From Perilla frutescens (Eukaryota; Streptophyta; Magnoliopsida; Lamiales; Lamiaceae), in the NCBI GenBank assembly GCA_026008535.1, contig BRKX01000002.1, positions 75,413,380 through 75,477,379 of the forward strand: 64,000 nt of DNA. The letters run 5' to 3'. The translations under genes were made by a program, and so were the position numbers. Positions within the stretch are counted from its first letter, which is position 1, and the number at the start of each line of letters is the position of its first letter. The notes under the pieces were generated by a model. That model saw only the letters and a program-made list of their open reading frames with translations. It did not search any database and was not told the DNA's origin. Of this stretch, positions 47,416-58,851 are shown piece by piece.

Positions 47416-47796
47416 GATTCGATCAAGTTTTTTTTTTTTTCCTTTTTTTAAGTTGGGAGATGGGGGGATTGAATTCGTGTAAATTCAGCTCTCCGATTCT
47501 TATAAAGGAGAGGAAATCGACTAAGCAAAAACTAGTGGTGATTTACGATACAACTTTTGATGGTTCTCTAAGCCCACAAATTCGACTTTAGTTAATTTAG
47601 CATGTTCACATGTCAATTTAGGTGAAATATATATTCCTAAATTTAATCAAGTTTATGATAATTACTTTGTTGTCTCTACTTGCAATCAAGGATCCATGAA
47701 AAGATCACATAAATGATTACATAATCTCTTGATTCATGCAGACAACAGCAGAAAATAAATTTTACAGTTGAAACTTATAGCCTCACTCTCACCCCT
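46947..47796. other. Upstream flank of the WRKY gene
   Basis: Holds the hairpin repeat at 47036-47385, a TA run (47385-47412) and then about 380 bases of presumed promoter and 5' UTR of the WRKY gene. No specific control element is claimed. Confidence 0.5.
47036..47385. repeat. Long inverted repeat (hairpin), MITE-like
   Basis: The left arm has CGATTCAGGACCTGAAA, ATGGGTAATCTATCGAT and CTCAAAAATTACGAATTTTG. The right arm, reversed, has ATGGGTAATCTATTGATTC and CTCAAAAATCACGAATTTTT. The arms are about 120-140 bp around an AT-rich loop (about 47170-47275). No duplication is clear. Confidence 0.65.
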
Positions 47797-49290
47797 ATGC
47801 GTGTTTATGATATTCCAACAAATTATTCCCCTCTCTCTCTCTCCATGATCGATGAGAACTTGTTTATGTCATATGCATCGCAAATGGGGATTTTCCCTTC
47901 CCACATAAGTTTCACATCTCTTCCATCAATATCTGCAGCAGATGTAATAGCAGCTCCCACTATTTCAGATCGTCTGTTGATGGATTGTGGAGGACCCCAG
48001 ATTCTTTCTTTGGAAAGATCATCTGCAAATCACGGGTAACGTAGACTATAAATTATAAATCAAAATTAATAGACAATACGGCGTTATATACGATGAGTAA
48101 ATTACACTTTTAGCCCCGTAAGAATAGGGCTTTTAGTCACAAAATGTACAAATTTGGTCCCAATTATTTTGGTCCCATAGTTTATATTTCAATATTTTTG
48201 GTCCCAAAACTAACGGACCATACTTAATATCCGTTAAGTAACTATTTTTTTGAATCCAAAGCAGTATATATTTTGTTGATCTTGGTTACACCATCTAATT
48301 AAAGATGAAAAATATAGGGAATGTATTGGAAATTTCAATCCAAAATATGTATTGTTTTGGCTTCAAAATAGGTTCTTAATGGATGTTAAGTATAGTCCAT
48401 TAGTTTTTTGGACCAAAAGTATTCAAATATGATCTGTGGGACTAAAATTGTCAAAAAAATCAACTTAATACCAAAATTGTACATTTTGGAACTAAAATTA
48501 TTCACAACATATTCTTATGGACCCAAAATTGTAATTTACTTTGTACTATAATAATATACACGTACTTTACTTATATGTTGGCCCACGTAAACAAATCTCA
48601 GACACTATATTAATGCATGACATGAGTTTAGGGCATAGGGTGGTGTATGCGATTGCATGAACATGAAAAGTGATGGAGCAGACGATCTCGTGACGAATTC
48701 GACATCAAAGAGGAAGAAGATCATAAAGGGAAGAAGAAATGTAAGAGATCCTAGGTTTTGCTTCAAGACGATGAGTGATGTGGACATACTAGATGATGGC
48801 TACAAATGGAGAAAGTATGGGCAAAAAATTGTCAAGAACAACCTACTTCCTAGGTAATAATTTATATATCATCAAATTCTTAATTTCCACATTTAATTAA
48901 TTAGTTATTATTAATTTTTATGACGAGACTGGCTCCTAGTTTTAAGTTTGATTTGAATCTTTTTCTTAAAAACAAAGTAGCTAAGTTTTGAATCTATGTT
49001 TTAAATCACGTGAATTCAGTTTCGCTCAGCTACTCATCGCGGGCAATAGTTAAAAGAGATCATGTGAAATTGATAGCATTTACTAGTATAGTATTATATA
49101 CACACACACGCGCACACACACACACACACCGTATTAATAGCACACAAAATGCAGGAGCTATTACAGGTGCACACGCGATAATTGCAACGTAAAGAAACGC
49201 GTAGAACGTTTAGCAGACGATCCAAGGATGGTGATAACTACTTATGAAGGGAGGCACATACATTCTCCATCTCATCATCACCAAGATTAA
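47797..49290 (+). CDS. WRKY13: WRKY transcription factor, group IIc, WRKY13-like (short)
   Basis: DNA-binding regulator of W-box genes; WRKY13 in Arabidopsis acts on stem wall and flowering genes. Proposed exons 47797-48035, 48671-48853 and 49155-49290 give 185 aa. Exon 2 holds DPRFCFKTMSDVDILDDGYK and WRKYGQK; the last intron splits the Arg codon of PRSYYRC, the conserved WRKY intron site. Exon 3 completes a C-x4-C / HIH zinc finger and ADDPRMVITTYEGRH, diagnostic of WRKY13/12. Exon 1 (QMGIFPSHISF, ILSLERSSANHG) matches the WRKY13 N-terminus. Oddities: NNLLPRSYYRC where relatives have a His before PRS, an early end (SPSHHHQD) without the usual tail, and a weak acceptor at 48670, since the better AG sites upstream lead to in-frame stops. 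Intron 1 contains a MITE-like repeat. It may be diverged or decaying. Confidence 0.82.
48095..48541. mobile_element. MITE-like inverted-repeat element in WRKY intron 1
   Basis: The left end reads GAGTAAATTACACTTTTAG and the right end, reversed, AAGTAAATTACAATTTTGGG, with AAAATGTACAAATTTGGT and its partner CAAAATTGTACATTTTGG further in. About 447 bp. A clear duplication was not found. Confidence 0.6.
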
Positions 49291-50453
49291 TATTCACATC
49301 GACTTTCATTGATTTAAGTATTGATGGAGTTAACAATTTCATGATTTTAAAATTATGGAATTAAATTCTACCGCATTTAATTTCAGTCGAGCTAGGGCTA
49401 GAGTTATCAATTAGTAATGGTAGCTAAAAGAAAAGTTAATAAACCATGTGGTTCAATGTCATTCGTATTTGTTGAGAAAATTATTGGTAGACGTTTTGAT
49501 TGATGTCAAAATTAACTTAAGTGTCTTGCAAGAGTCGTGAATCTCAGCAAACTAATCGAGTAGCAAGATAGGAAGAATGGAGAACTTACATGCAGCATAG
49601 AGGGGACTGGTGACAACTGGTCAACTAGCTCTAGCTGAGAGTAAATGGATAAGAGAATCAGTACAAGTATTTATTTGTGCAACAGCATATTTTCGTGATT
49701 TAATTAGTTTATTTCATGCTATTCGAGAGGGGGGAGAGAGATTTATTTCATATTTTTGAGAGCGAGATGTTATACTTGATTCAAAATTTAATATTTCAAT
49801 AAGTTATTTCGAATAGGATTCATCAGCATCCCATTGGACATTGGGATATCCAAACATTGAAGACTCCTTTGTAACAGTTCGAGACCCACGATTCTCCTTC
49901 CCCGGAACTCAAGAAAAAAAAAATCATCATCCAAAGCCCATACAGGCCCAAACAGTTTCTAGGGCCTATAACCTAATTGTGCTATCAATTGGGGCCAAAA
50001 TTTGGGCCATAACATATATCAAGAAAAATAGTCTATCTGAAGCCCAGTTTTAGTAGATATTCAAAGCCCAATTACGTACTCATTGTCACTTCTACAGTAT
50101 TAATTTTGCTCACGATGAAATATCTCCAAATTGAAAAATATACATAATATTTGCTCAACACACACACACATAATATAGTGTAATATTAATTTTATTTAAA
50201 AAAAGTGAGCTGAATACAACATTTTCACTTACAAACAAACAATTCAACACTACCAAATCTAACATTTTCTTACATAAAGAAATAACCTAACCCTAATAAA
50301 AAAGAAATTGGTACATATTGCTCTATTTTTCTCACTTTTTCAACAAATTTTCATTCAAGAAGTCGGTTGCTAGCATCATCCATTTCATACGAGCTCATGC
50401 AATCAAATCTTAATTACCCATTTTACTATAATTTATGCATTGCGGACCTCGAT

Positions 50454-50491
<38 letters not shown>

Positions 50492-51204
50492 GACATGCAG
50501 AAACACTATGCTATACATGTTACACGTTTAGATATTTGAAGTCCAAAAATTCATGAATTTGGTCTCTTAAAGGGACAATTTGTGGAGCCCAAAAGTAGTA
50601 AGATGCAAAGGGAAGTCGAGGCATGACTTTGAGCAAAACAAGGCTTACAAACAAAGTCCCAAAAGTTGTGGCAATTACAATCCAAAAAGTCTTACCAATT
50701 TTTGTATTGCAACACAAGCTCTCTACCTATCATTATTTTATTCATTCATATTTCTTGCACATTGTACAAGATATTTATTTGCTTATTTATTTCAATTAGT
50801 ATCGAAGTAGACTTTTGTTTATTACAAGTTATGCAATATTTACCTTTACTTAAATCATATCTTTCGCATGCGACTATAATAATATTTATCATATGTGATA
50901 ATTTGTGGCCCGTTTCTTGACGTAGGTACTACTAAGAAAAAAGTAAAATAAGGAACCAAAAAAAACCCATAAAAATATAGAAGTAATTACTTAAAATTTT
51001 TTCCATTCAACGCGAGAGTGGGACACATATTTTAGAGAGCTATGTTGATATTTTAATATATCTAAGTGAAAGAGAGAGATAGAGAGAAACAAGAGCACGT
51101 GAGGGGTTGTATTTTCAAGGGTGGGATCGATTAAAGTAATGAAATTTTGGAGAAACTTCCAAAACACCCCTTGGATTATTAGATGGTTTGAACTTTGAAA
51201 TATA

Positions 51205-51256
<52 letters not shown>

Positions 51257-53140
51257 ATGCAGCCTCCCCGGGGTGCCACCGGAGACCACCACGTGGTCCC
51301 TCGTGACCCGCACGTTCATTAACCTTTTCTATAGGGATTTATTTTTTTTTTTTCACCTTTTTTTTCTCGAATTTGTTATTTTTTTTTTACGAGTTTCCCG
51401 TGCTTTCTTTTAATTAATTACGAGTCGTTATAAAATATTAAATATGACCCGTGACTTGGTCAACATACGTCGGATGGATTATGCAAAATATTATTTTAAT
51501 TTAGAAAAAAATATGTATATATGGTAAAGTTTATGTAAATGTAAGCGAGCTACATATTTTATTCCATAAATACAATTCGTGTATAACATTATACTAGATT
51601 TAATTTAATGGTGCGGCCAATATGTTAGATGTTATTTTTCGTCCATAAATTATACACCATCCGTTTTGTTTTATTTATAGTTTTAGATTTTTTATAAATA
51701 TACTCATCTTTTATATATGTCATAAAATCTTATTCAATTATATTTTTCTAAAATAGGATTTGTGATATGATTAAATAATAGAAAATGTGTAAAAATATAT
51801 AAAACAACAAATATTTTAACACAAAATTAAAAAAAATAAATAAATAAAACGAAACAATATTCAAGATAATTTAATAATCTATCGTGGTGCGCGCGCTACC
51901 TTTATGCCTACACTCCGCGTTTATGTTAATATTACTTTTTCTAATTAGAAAAAAAAATAATTATTATAACATTTAATTAAATTAGTTATTCAAAATGAGA
52001 AAAAAAAATCTCGACTTCTCATCCATTTTCATTAGATTGGATTGAATATATATACATATATTATTAGAAAATAATGGGCAATTGATGAATTGTTTCGGCC
52101 ACGACGAACTTTTTATAGAATAAATCGGTTAGGAAATTACATAAAATGACATTTTTTTATATAGAATTTATGATTGAATGTTTTTTTGAGGGATTGAAAT
52201 TTCACGTTATACTCTTTGTGTTATACTCCGTGTTACACTTTGAATTTTTTTTATATTTTTTTTTCTTCAATTTTATTTTTTTATGATTTAATTTAATAGT
52301 ATGATTGTTTTTAGGGTTCACCCCATCCAATTAGGGTTTAAAATTAATTTTAAATATTTAATTTTTGATTTCTAATTAATAATTCATTATTATGATTTAT
52401 TTTTTAAAAAATTATGTTTTATAATTTTTTTATTTCATTTTTTTATAAATGTTGAATATGATTATTTATGTTATAATTATTTTTATTTTATAATAAATAT
52501 TATTAAAATTATAAATTTAATAATAAAATACGAAGCGAAATACAAAAAAATGTAACATGAAATTTAAACCATTTTTTGAGGAGAATACTGTTTACCCACA
52601 ACTCCATTTTAATATATTAAATAAATTAGACCAATATTATATTAACTCATTTGGGATGCACTTTGTGAGCTTGTGGCCAACCTCATGACTTCGTCATTAA
52701 TTTGCTACATCAATTCTTCTGCATTAAGTGCATGTCAAACAGTTAACGTATTAATCGAGTCAATGTGTATTGATTCGATGAATCTGCGAAAAAAAAACCA
52801 CATCAAAACATGAATATTTTTACTTTTTAAATTTTGAGTAATATTCTTTTGTGTTATGTTTGATACTGATTTTGCCAGTTTTTTTTCTGCCCGGTACTTT
52901 TTAGCGGTTCATGTGATACTTTGAACATTGAAACGATACTTTTTAGTGTTAACCCATCAACAGATCTGATGATGCATCTAGTGCACGCAAGACCACTCTA
53001 ATTTATTAATGTATCTAAACACATTATTTTCTTGTGCAATTATATTTTTCTATCTAGTTGCAATGTACTATACAAGAAGGGAAATTTACTAAAAATACAT
53101 AGCGGTTGCGATTTTCTCAAAAATAAAAAAGAGAAGCAAA
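49291..53140. other. Intergenic, AT-rich, no gene seen
   Basis: Contains GGCCCA/AGCCCA motifs (49935-50060), GA runs at 50458-50489 and 51210-51253, a short GC-rich patch (51258-51318), and a possible element at about 52194-52570 with AAATTTCACGTTATA and, reversed, AAATTTCATGTTACA ends. I find no gene. Confidence 0.5.
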
Positions 53141-53149
53141 TTCCAATAT

Positions 53150-53710
53150 GGGGAGGTCTCCTGTGCACCAGGCCCCCCGCGCCGCATATCAGACACGACT
53201 CGCGTTCGCCTTTTTTTTATGTTTTGTTTTTTCTTTTTTACGTTTTTTGGTTTTTCTTTTCTTTTTTCTGTTTTTCTTTCCTTTTTTTTCTTAAAAAAAA
53301 CACAAATAAACCCCTAAAAAACCCTCCTAAAAATCATAAAAAAATACAAAATAAGCCCCTAAAAACACCCCAAAAAACCATAAAAAACACAAAATAAACC
53401 CCTAAAAAGACCTCCCAAAAAATCCTAAAAACACAAAATAAACCCCTAAAAACACCCCCCAAAAAACCTAAGAAATACAAAATAAACCCCTAAAAACACA
53501 AAATAAACCCCTAAAACACCCCCACAAAACACAAATAAACTAAAAAAAACCTAAAAAATATAAAAAAATACGAAATGGTACTATTTAGTGTTCGAATTGG
53601 TACTGTGGGTGGCGATTTTTTTTTAGAGCGGATCGGAAGTGGGTCGAACTAGATCAGAACGGGTCCGTCTGATGGCCGGCGCATGCACCTTATGCACAGG
53701 AGTTTTGGCG
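53150..53710. mobile_element. Mutator-like element with an internal CCCTAAAA-rich minisatellite
   Basis: 561 bp flanked by identical 9-bp copies of TTCCAATAT (53141-53149 and 53711-53719). The ends share CTCCTGTGCA: left GGGGAGGTCTCCTGTGCACC, right (reversed) CGCCAAAACTCCTGTGCATA. The left part is GC-rich, then T-rich; the minisatellite fills 53299-53560. No transposase ORF. The perfect 9-bp duplication supports a Mutator-like origin. Confidence 0.78.
53299..53560. repeat. Minisatellite, units of roughly 40 bp with ACCCCTAAAA core
   Basis: About six imperfect units, each with ACACAAAATAAACCCCTAAA followed by a C-rich and A-rich stretch. Unit length varies (about 20-46 bp). The core resembles the plant telomere unit CCCTAAA but is not a telomeric array. 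Confidence 0.85.
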
Positions 53711-54103
53711 TTCCAATATTACTTATCTATTTTGAGGGGAAAAAAATGCTTATTGTTCCTATGATTGAAAATAAACCGGTTAATTTTTGATATTCTAAGA
53801 GAGAAAATAAATAAAAATGGCACTCTCTCAAACTTTAATTGTAATTGTGGTGGGTGGGTCCCATATGCTGGCGTTCGCACGTGGGGCGATTGAGCCGAGC
53901 TCAAAGTCTTCAATAATTCTGCTGCCCCACTTGCCCCATGCACTGCCCGTGCCGTTTCCACTCTCTGCCCATAACTGCCCACGCCCCTTTCGGGCAGCAG
54001 GCGCTTACACGTGTGGAGGTCGAAACAAAAATCTCAAGAATTGGTAAGCCTCTGATGTGTCAACTCGACAACTAAGTTGAAGCAAATTTGGATTATTAGC
54101 TAG

Positions 54104-54104
<1 letters not shown>

Positions 54105-54152
<48 letters not shown>
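54105..54152. repeat. (AAT)n microsatellite
   Basis: About 16 uninterrupted AAT units. Confidence 0.95.
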
Positions 54153-54153
<1 letters not shown>

Positions 54154-54744
54154 CGTCAATTTTTTCGAAATTAATAAAATAATACATGCTTTTAAAAATT
54201 GGTACTGATTTATTTTTTTAAAAAGTGACTTATTTTTTAAAAAGAACACAATATGTGGGCATCAAAATGTAATTTTCTCTTGATTAAATTTGTACTTCCT
54301 CAATTCCTCATAGTTGCATCGATGCGCAATAACTATATTTATATTAAATTACATAATATACCCTCATTTGAGTTAAATTGGGATGTTTTAATAAATTAAA
54401 TGATGGCAAATCAGAGAAAAAATTAACATTTTTACCTTAAACGTATAAAATGACGATCTTTACAAAATAAATTTAAAATTAGAATAAAGACATTTATCCA
54501 GAAACGGAGAGTATCACATTTTACAAACCTAGTTGACAAATTTGGATCGAGCTCAACAAAAAAACTCGGCATACTCGAGCTCAATTTGGGTCAATTAAAT
54601 TTTTTTATTAAAATTTAAATTTTAGTTACTCAAATAATTTGTACATTAGTTCGGCTCGATCAACCTCAAACCGTGTTCGAATTTTCACAAAATAGGAATG
54701 ACCTAAGTTAACCAAACCGAATCATGCTTGGCAAATTTTGTGGA

Positions 54745-55130
54745 TTTTGGTTTTATTTCTAACTTCAATTTCCAATTTTCATTACTTTTAGTTTCAATTT
54801 ACGAGGTGTATTAATTTATGTAAAAAAAAATACTAATGATTATGTTATTACGATGAATGTTTACGGGTTACATATTTGGAAAATAGAAATATTTTGATTA
54901 CTTTTTAATTTCAATTTGAATTCATGGTTGATTCGAAAAGATAAATACTTACGCGGTTAAGATGAATTGATAACATTTTAAATGATGAGTCATACTGCAA
55001 TTATAAATGCATAGTTGGAAAAAGTGAAAACAGAAATTGAAAATGAATTAATAAAACAAACGTGTTTATATACAGTGTTTTTGCATCGTCAAACGTTGAA
55101 GTTTCCCATTTATAAATAAAATCAAACAAT
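54745..55130. mobile_element. Second, diverged copy of the MITE at 41551-41981
   Basis: Shares TTTACGAGGTGTATTA, TTTCAATTTGAATT, GATGAATTGATAA and GAAATTGAAAATGAATTAAT in the same order and spacing as 41551-41981. The ends have decayed and cannot be placed exactly. Confidence 0.65.
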
Positions 55131-55360
55131 CCCTTTTTTAATCTCTGGACCCTCATCTCAACTCAACAAAAAACTCGATAAGCTCAGGATCGATTAATAT
55201 CCGTTAAGTTTTTTTTTTTCTTAAACGTTCTATAGTCCAGAATCACCCTCACCTCCACTAAAAAGAAACTCTAAAATCAAACTCTATACAATTAATCAAT
55301 ATTTCAAACGTTAGCCCGACTCGACTAACCTCGAATCGTATTCAGATATTCATAACTGAA

Positions 55361-55886
55361 TATGGGTGAGCATTCGGTTTTTCGGTTCGGTTCGGTCCCG
55401 AGAATGTTAAAACCGAGGAAAACTGAATTTTTTAAAAATAGAACCGAACCAGACCGAAATATTTCGGTTCGGTTCGATTTTTTGAACTGAAATTTTCTTA
55501 AATTTTATAATCTATTTTTTTTCTTTAAATTCTCTTCATTCGATATAATTGAATATGTATAAGTATGAATTAGCTAATTATCAAGGTTCAAGTTCAAAAA
55601 ATACCAATAAACAATTAAATAATGTCCAAAAATATGTAATTTCAACAAAGCAAAGCCGAATAAACTATAAAGTACAACAAAGTCGAGTATTTTTATTGTT
55701 AATATATATATAAATTCGATTTTTCGGTTCGATTCGGGTATTTTCCCTCTGGACCGAACCGAAACCGAAAACTGAATTTTTACTAGAAAAAGAACCGAAT
55801 CGAACCGAATTTTGAAAATAACCGAGCCGAAAAAACCAAATTAATTCGATTCAGTTCTCAGTTTTCGGTACTTTTTGCTCACCCTA
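55361..55886. mobile_element. hAT-type element with CGGTTCGG-rich subterminal repeats
   Basis: 526 bp with left end TATGGGTGAGCATTCGG and right end, reversed, TAGGGTGAGCAAAAAGTACC. Flanks TAACTGAA (55353-55360) and CAACTGAA (55887-55894) form an 8-bp duplication with one mismatch. Subterminal CGGTTCGGTT and its complement CCGAACCGAA repeat on both sides. The TAGGG-type end and 8-bp duplication fit hAT. Confidence 0.78.
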
Positions 55887-55894
55887 CAACTGAA

Positions 55895-57870
55895 GTCCGA
55901 ATAATTTACAAGCGGGCTCAACCAAGTGACTCACTCAACTGCCGTATCTAGCAACCATCCATAGCCACCCTAGTCCTTCCCAAATATTCCCATCATTTTT
56001 AGTTTCTTACAAATTGGAATAAAACCCCTCAAAAAAAGGAAAGAGAAAAGCCCACGTCACCAATTGTGGCTGAAAATTCAGTTATGAGTCAATCAAATTA
56101 GCTGATTCACATATTCCTTTTTCGAATTTTTGGGGAAATAATGCCTGGGGCCCACGTAACTGTAGCCCCCATGTGTTTAACTGATTTGTTCGTTTTTTTT
56201 TCTGCAATTTTATTACACACAATTATTCCAACCCACTGATGACGTGGCGCCTCTCGTCTCATCGGGTCGAGATGGAAAATTCTATGCTACTTTAAGACAT
56301 TACCGAAGTGTCACCAAAAGTATTTTATAGTATCACGATAGGCCTATTGTAACACTTAAAGTAATAATCGGAGGAGAGTAGCATATAATTTTTCGGGTAG
56401 GGATTCAGTAGTACGCACACCCCTTGTCGCCGTGCTCCGCGGGCCCAACTAGGGGAATCAGACGGCTCGGAGGCCGTACACGTTAGCAGCCTTGTTTGAA
56501 AGATAGGGCGATTGGGCCCCCCTACGGTTTTTGTATTGTCCACGTGTCACGATTAGGTTCTCTATTTTGTATTGCGTGTAATTTTTCCTTTTTTTTTCTA
56601 TAAATACATTTCATATTTGACGATGATGTGACTGGAATGCCAATGAGTAGGGTATGGGTATGATAGTACGGTATCCGTCTCCGTACTCATGTTTTAAAAA
56701 AATATCCGTATCCGTCTCCATGTCTGTTAAGTATTTACTTTTATGCTCATCATCATACCCTTTTAGTACTTAAATTACCCATATATGTACTCGTTACCTG
56801 CATTTTAACTATTTCTCTTATGCGATTAACGAGAAATATTTTATAGTATTTAATAAATTTTAAAATATTTTTATAAGTTAAAATAAAAAAATCGTAGTTA
56901 TATATATATATATTGTGTATACTTTAAATATATGAAAAATATATTAACTGCGAAATATAATATATATAGATGATGGAGTAAAATAACTATTTATTTTAAA
57001 AAGAGATAAAAAAGACTAAATTACGTTTATAAATTCTCACTTTTTTATTATAGATCATTTATATATAATATATTTATACATATATAATAAATACATATTT
57101 TTTAATGTACATATATTGATGAACATCTTCTAAAGCATAGTGAGCATAAAACTAATAATATATTTTCTGATAAATTTAATTATATTTTTCTATAATCATT
57201 CAAACATACTTATATTTTATCGTATGTATTTTTCAAAAATATAGTTATATTTTATATAAGATATAATATTTATAAACATTCATTTATCAAGTTTATAACA
57301 CATACACACAAAAGAATAAATAACATAAGTTTCAAACTAGTATTGCAAGTAGTTCAAATTTTATTCGTGTTCAATTATCATTTTATTTCTAACAAATGTC
57401 ATATTTTAAAAATAAAGTATATAAATATACAAATTTCTTTATCACGAACTATTTATTGAACATTTAATTCAGTAATTATTATTTGTATTAAATAATTCAA
57501 AATTATTGTTAAATAATTTATAATCTTAAAAATATTGATTAAAACTAGATCATAATTTGATTAAAATATAATACAATGTTATGAAATCTTCAAAAAATAA
57601 TATCATATCACAATACAATTCGATACATACAATGTAATAATAATAGTAATAATTATATATATATATATGTATGTATGTATGTATGTGTGTGGAGGGGGGG
57701 GGGGGGGTATGGGGCAGGTTAGGTGCTAAGGTACTCGTGCCCGTACCCATTAAGTGGGTAATTACCTTATCCATCATGGGTAATTTTTACGGGTACTCAT
57801 ACGGTCCGTTACTCATTTACGTCCCTAATTGTAACCGGTGTTAATATGAATTAGTGTATTAGTTAGCACA
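55895..57870. other. Intergenic; possible low-grade repeat at 56645-57825
   Basis: AT-rich. The left part near 56645-56700 (GAGTAGGGTATGGGTAT, CGGTATCCGTCTCCGTA) and the right part near 57720-57825 (GTACCCATTAAGTGGGTAA, GTACTCATACGGTCC) carry related phrases in opposite sense, as seen in plant elements rich in GGGTAC. A G run (57694-57707) lies near the right part. No gene seen. Confidence 0.4.
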
Positions 57871-57879
57871 ATAGATAAA

Positions 57880-58217
57880 GGGCGGGTCCTATGTGCATTA
57901 GGTACATATCAGACGGTCAACTTGTGTTGATCCGGTCGGTGCGTTAACTAAAAATCCGTCTATATTAGTATCAATCGTAATACTAAAGTATCACTCAAAA
58001 ATCTAAAAGCACCACTTGTATCATTAAAAAGTATCGGCCAAAATAAAAATATAAAGAAAAAACTGTTAAAATCAGTATCGACCATAACATTAAAAAGTAT
58101 CACTAAAAATTTCAAAAAGTGTCACTTGCATCCCTAAAAAGTATCACTTATTTTGACGATTTTTTGGGTCAATACATTGACCGTATTATGTACATCCTAT
58201 GTACGAGAGTATTTGCG
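57880..58217. mobile_element. Small element with CCTATGTGCATTAGGTACAT ends
   Basis: 338 bp. Left GGGTCCTATGTGCATTAGG and right (reversed) ACTCTCGTACATAGGATG. Flanks ATAGATAAA (57871-57879) and ATAGATGAG (58218-58226) could be a decayed 9-bp duplication. The ends resemble those of the element at 53150-53710. Internal AAAAAGTATC repeats. A related phrase (CAGACGGTCAAC) occurs in VDR copy 2 intron 1 near 4052. Confidence 0.55.
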
Positions 58218-58226
58218 ATAGATGAG

Positions 58227-58842
58227 AGCTATGAAAAAAAGTAAAAAAATAAAAATAACAATAATAAATGGATGATTACTTTAATGTATCTATATAGTGT
58301 ATATACCATGTATGTAGAATTTTTTATTAATTAGTTAAGTTAGGATTTGAACCCCTCATTATATCTTTAAATTAAAGTCGAGCTCATCGTACACAACTAG
58401 TTTGAATACTTTGTCTCATAAATATAATTAATTTACAAAGCATATATAGTATTGAAGCGACTTTTCCTTTAACACAAACCTATTTTTTCTCATTTAAAAA
58501 AAAATAAAAATAATTTGTGGATGAGAGATGATGATAGTCGACAAGATTGGCTGGCAAAATAATGTGAAAGACTAATAAAATTTTGAGGAGACAAATCATA
58601 ATTTTTCTAAAGTTTTATAATTTTCAAAAAGGAAAATCGGTCTAACTATTTCGAGACTTGGGGCCAAACCCCTCCTTCCCCACTTGCTCCAACTATTTTT
58701 GCTATTTTCCCCAATAATTAGGCTAATTATATTTTATTTAATGGTATTTTTTGTTTGCATATTATATTTTAGTTTTACAATTTTTTGACATAAAGTAATA
58801 TTTAATTTGGTAAAATATAAACTCATGTCCGACTTATGGTGA
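58227..58842. other. Intergenic, AT-rich, nothing recognised
   Basis: Between two small elements; no gene or bounded repeat seen. Confidence 0.55.
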
Positions 58843-58851
58843 TTTAAAAAA

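Larger units (their letters stand above)
53720..55352. other. Intergenic, AT-rich
   Basis: Contains an AAT trinucleotide run (54105-54152), a right-end fragment of the 58852-type element (about 54200-54290), and a second copy of the AGGCCTTG-type MITE interior. I see no gene. Confidence 0.5.

Noticed and set aside
49841..50053. 70-codon ORF with DPRFSFPG, faintly like the WRKY text DPRFCF
   Set aside because: No WRKY domain follows, the frame ends soon, and the text arises from GGCCCA-rich DNA.
53032..53397. 121-codon plus ORF
   Set aside because: Runs from unrelated AT-rich DNA into the Mutator-like element and its minisatellite; Phe/Lys/Pro low complexity.
53299..53560. Could the regularly repeated units be a CRISPR array or a telomere tract?
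   Set aside because: Units are imperfect, variable in length and have no unique spacers; the host is a plant. The core CCCCTAAAA is not tandem CCCTAAA, so it is not telomeric.
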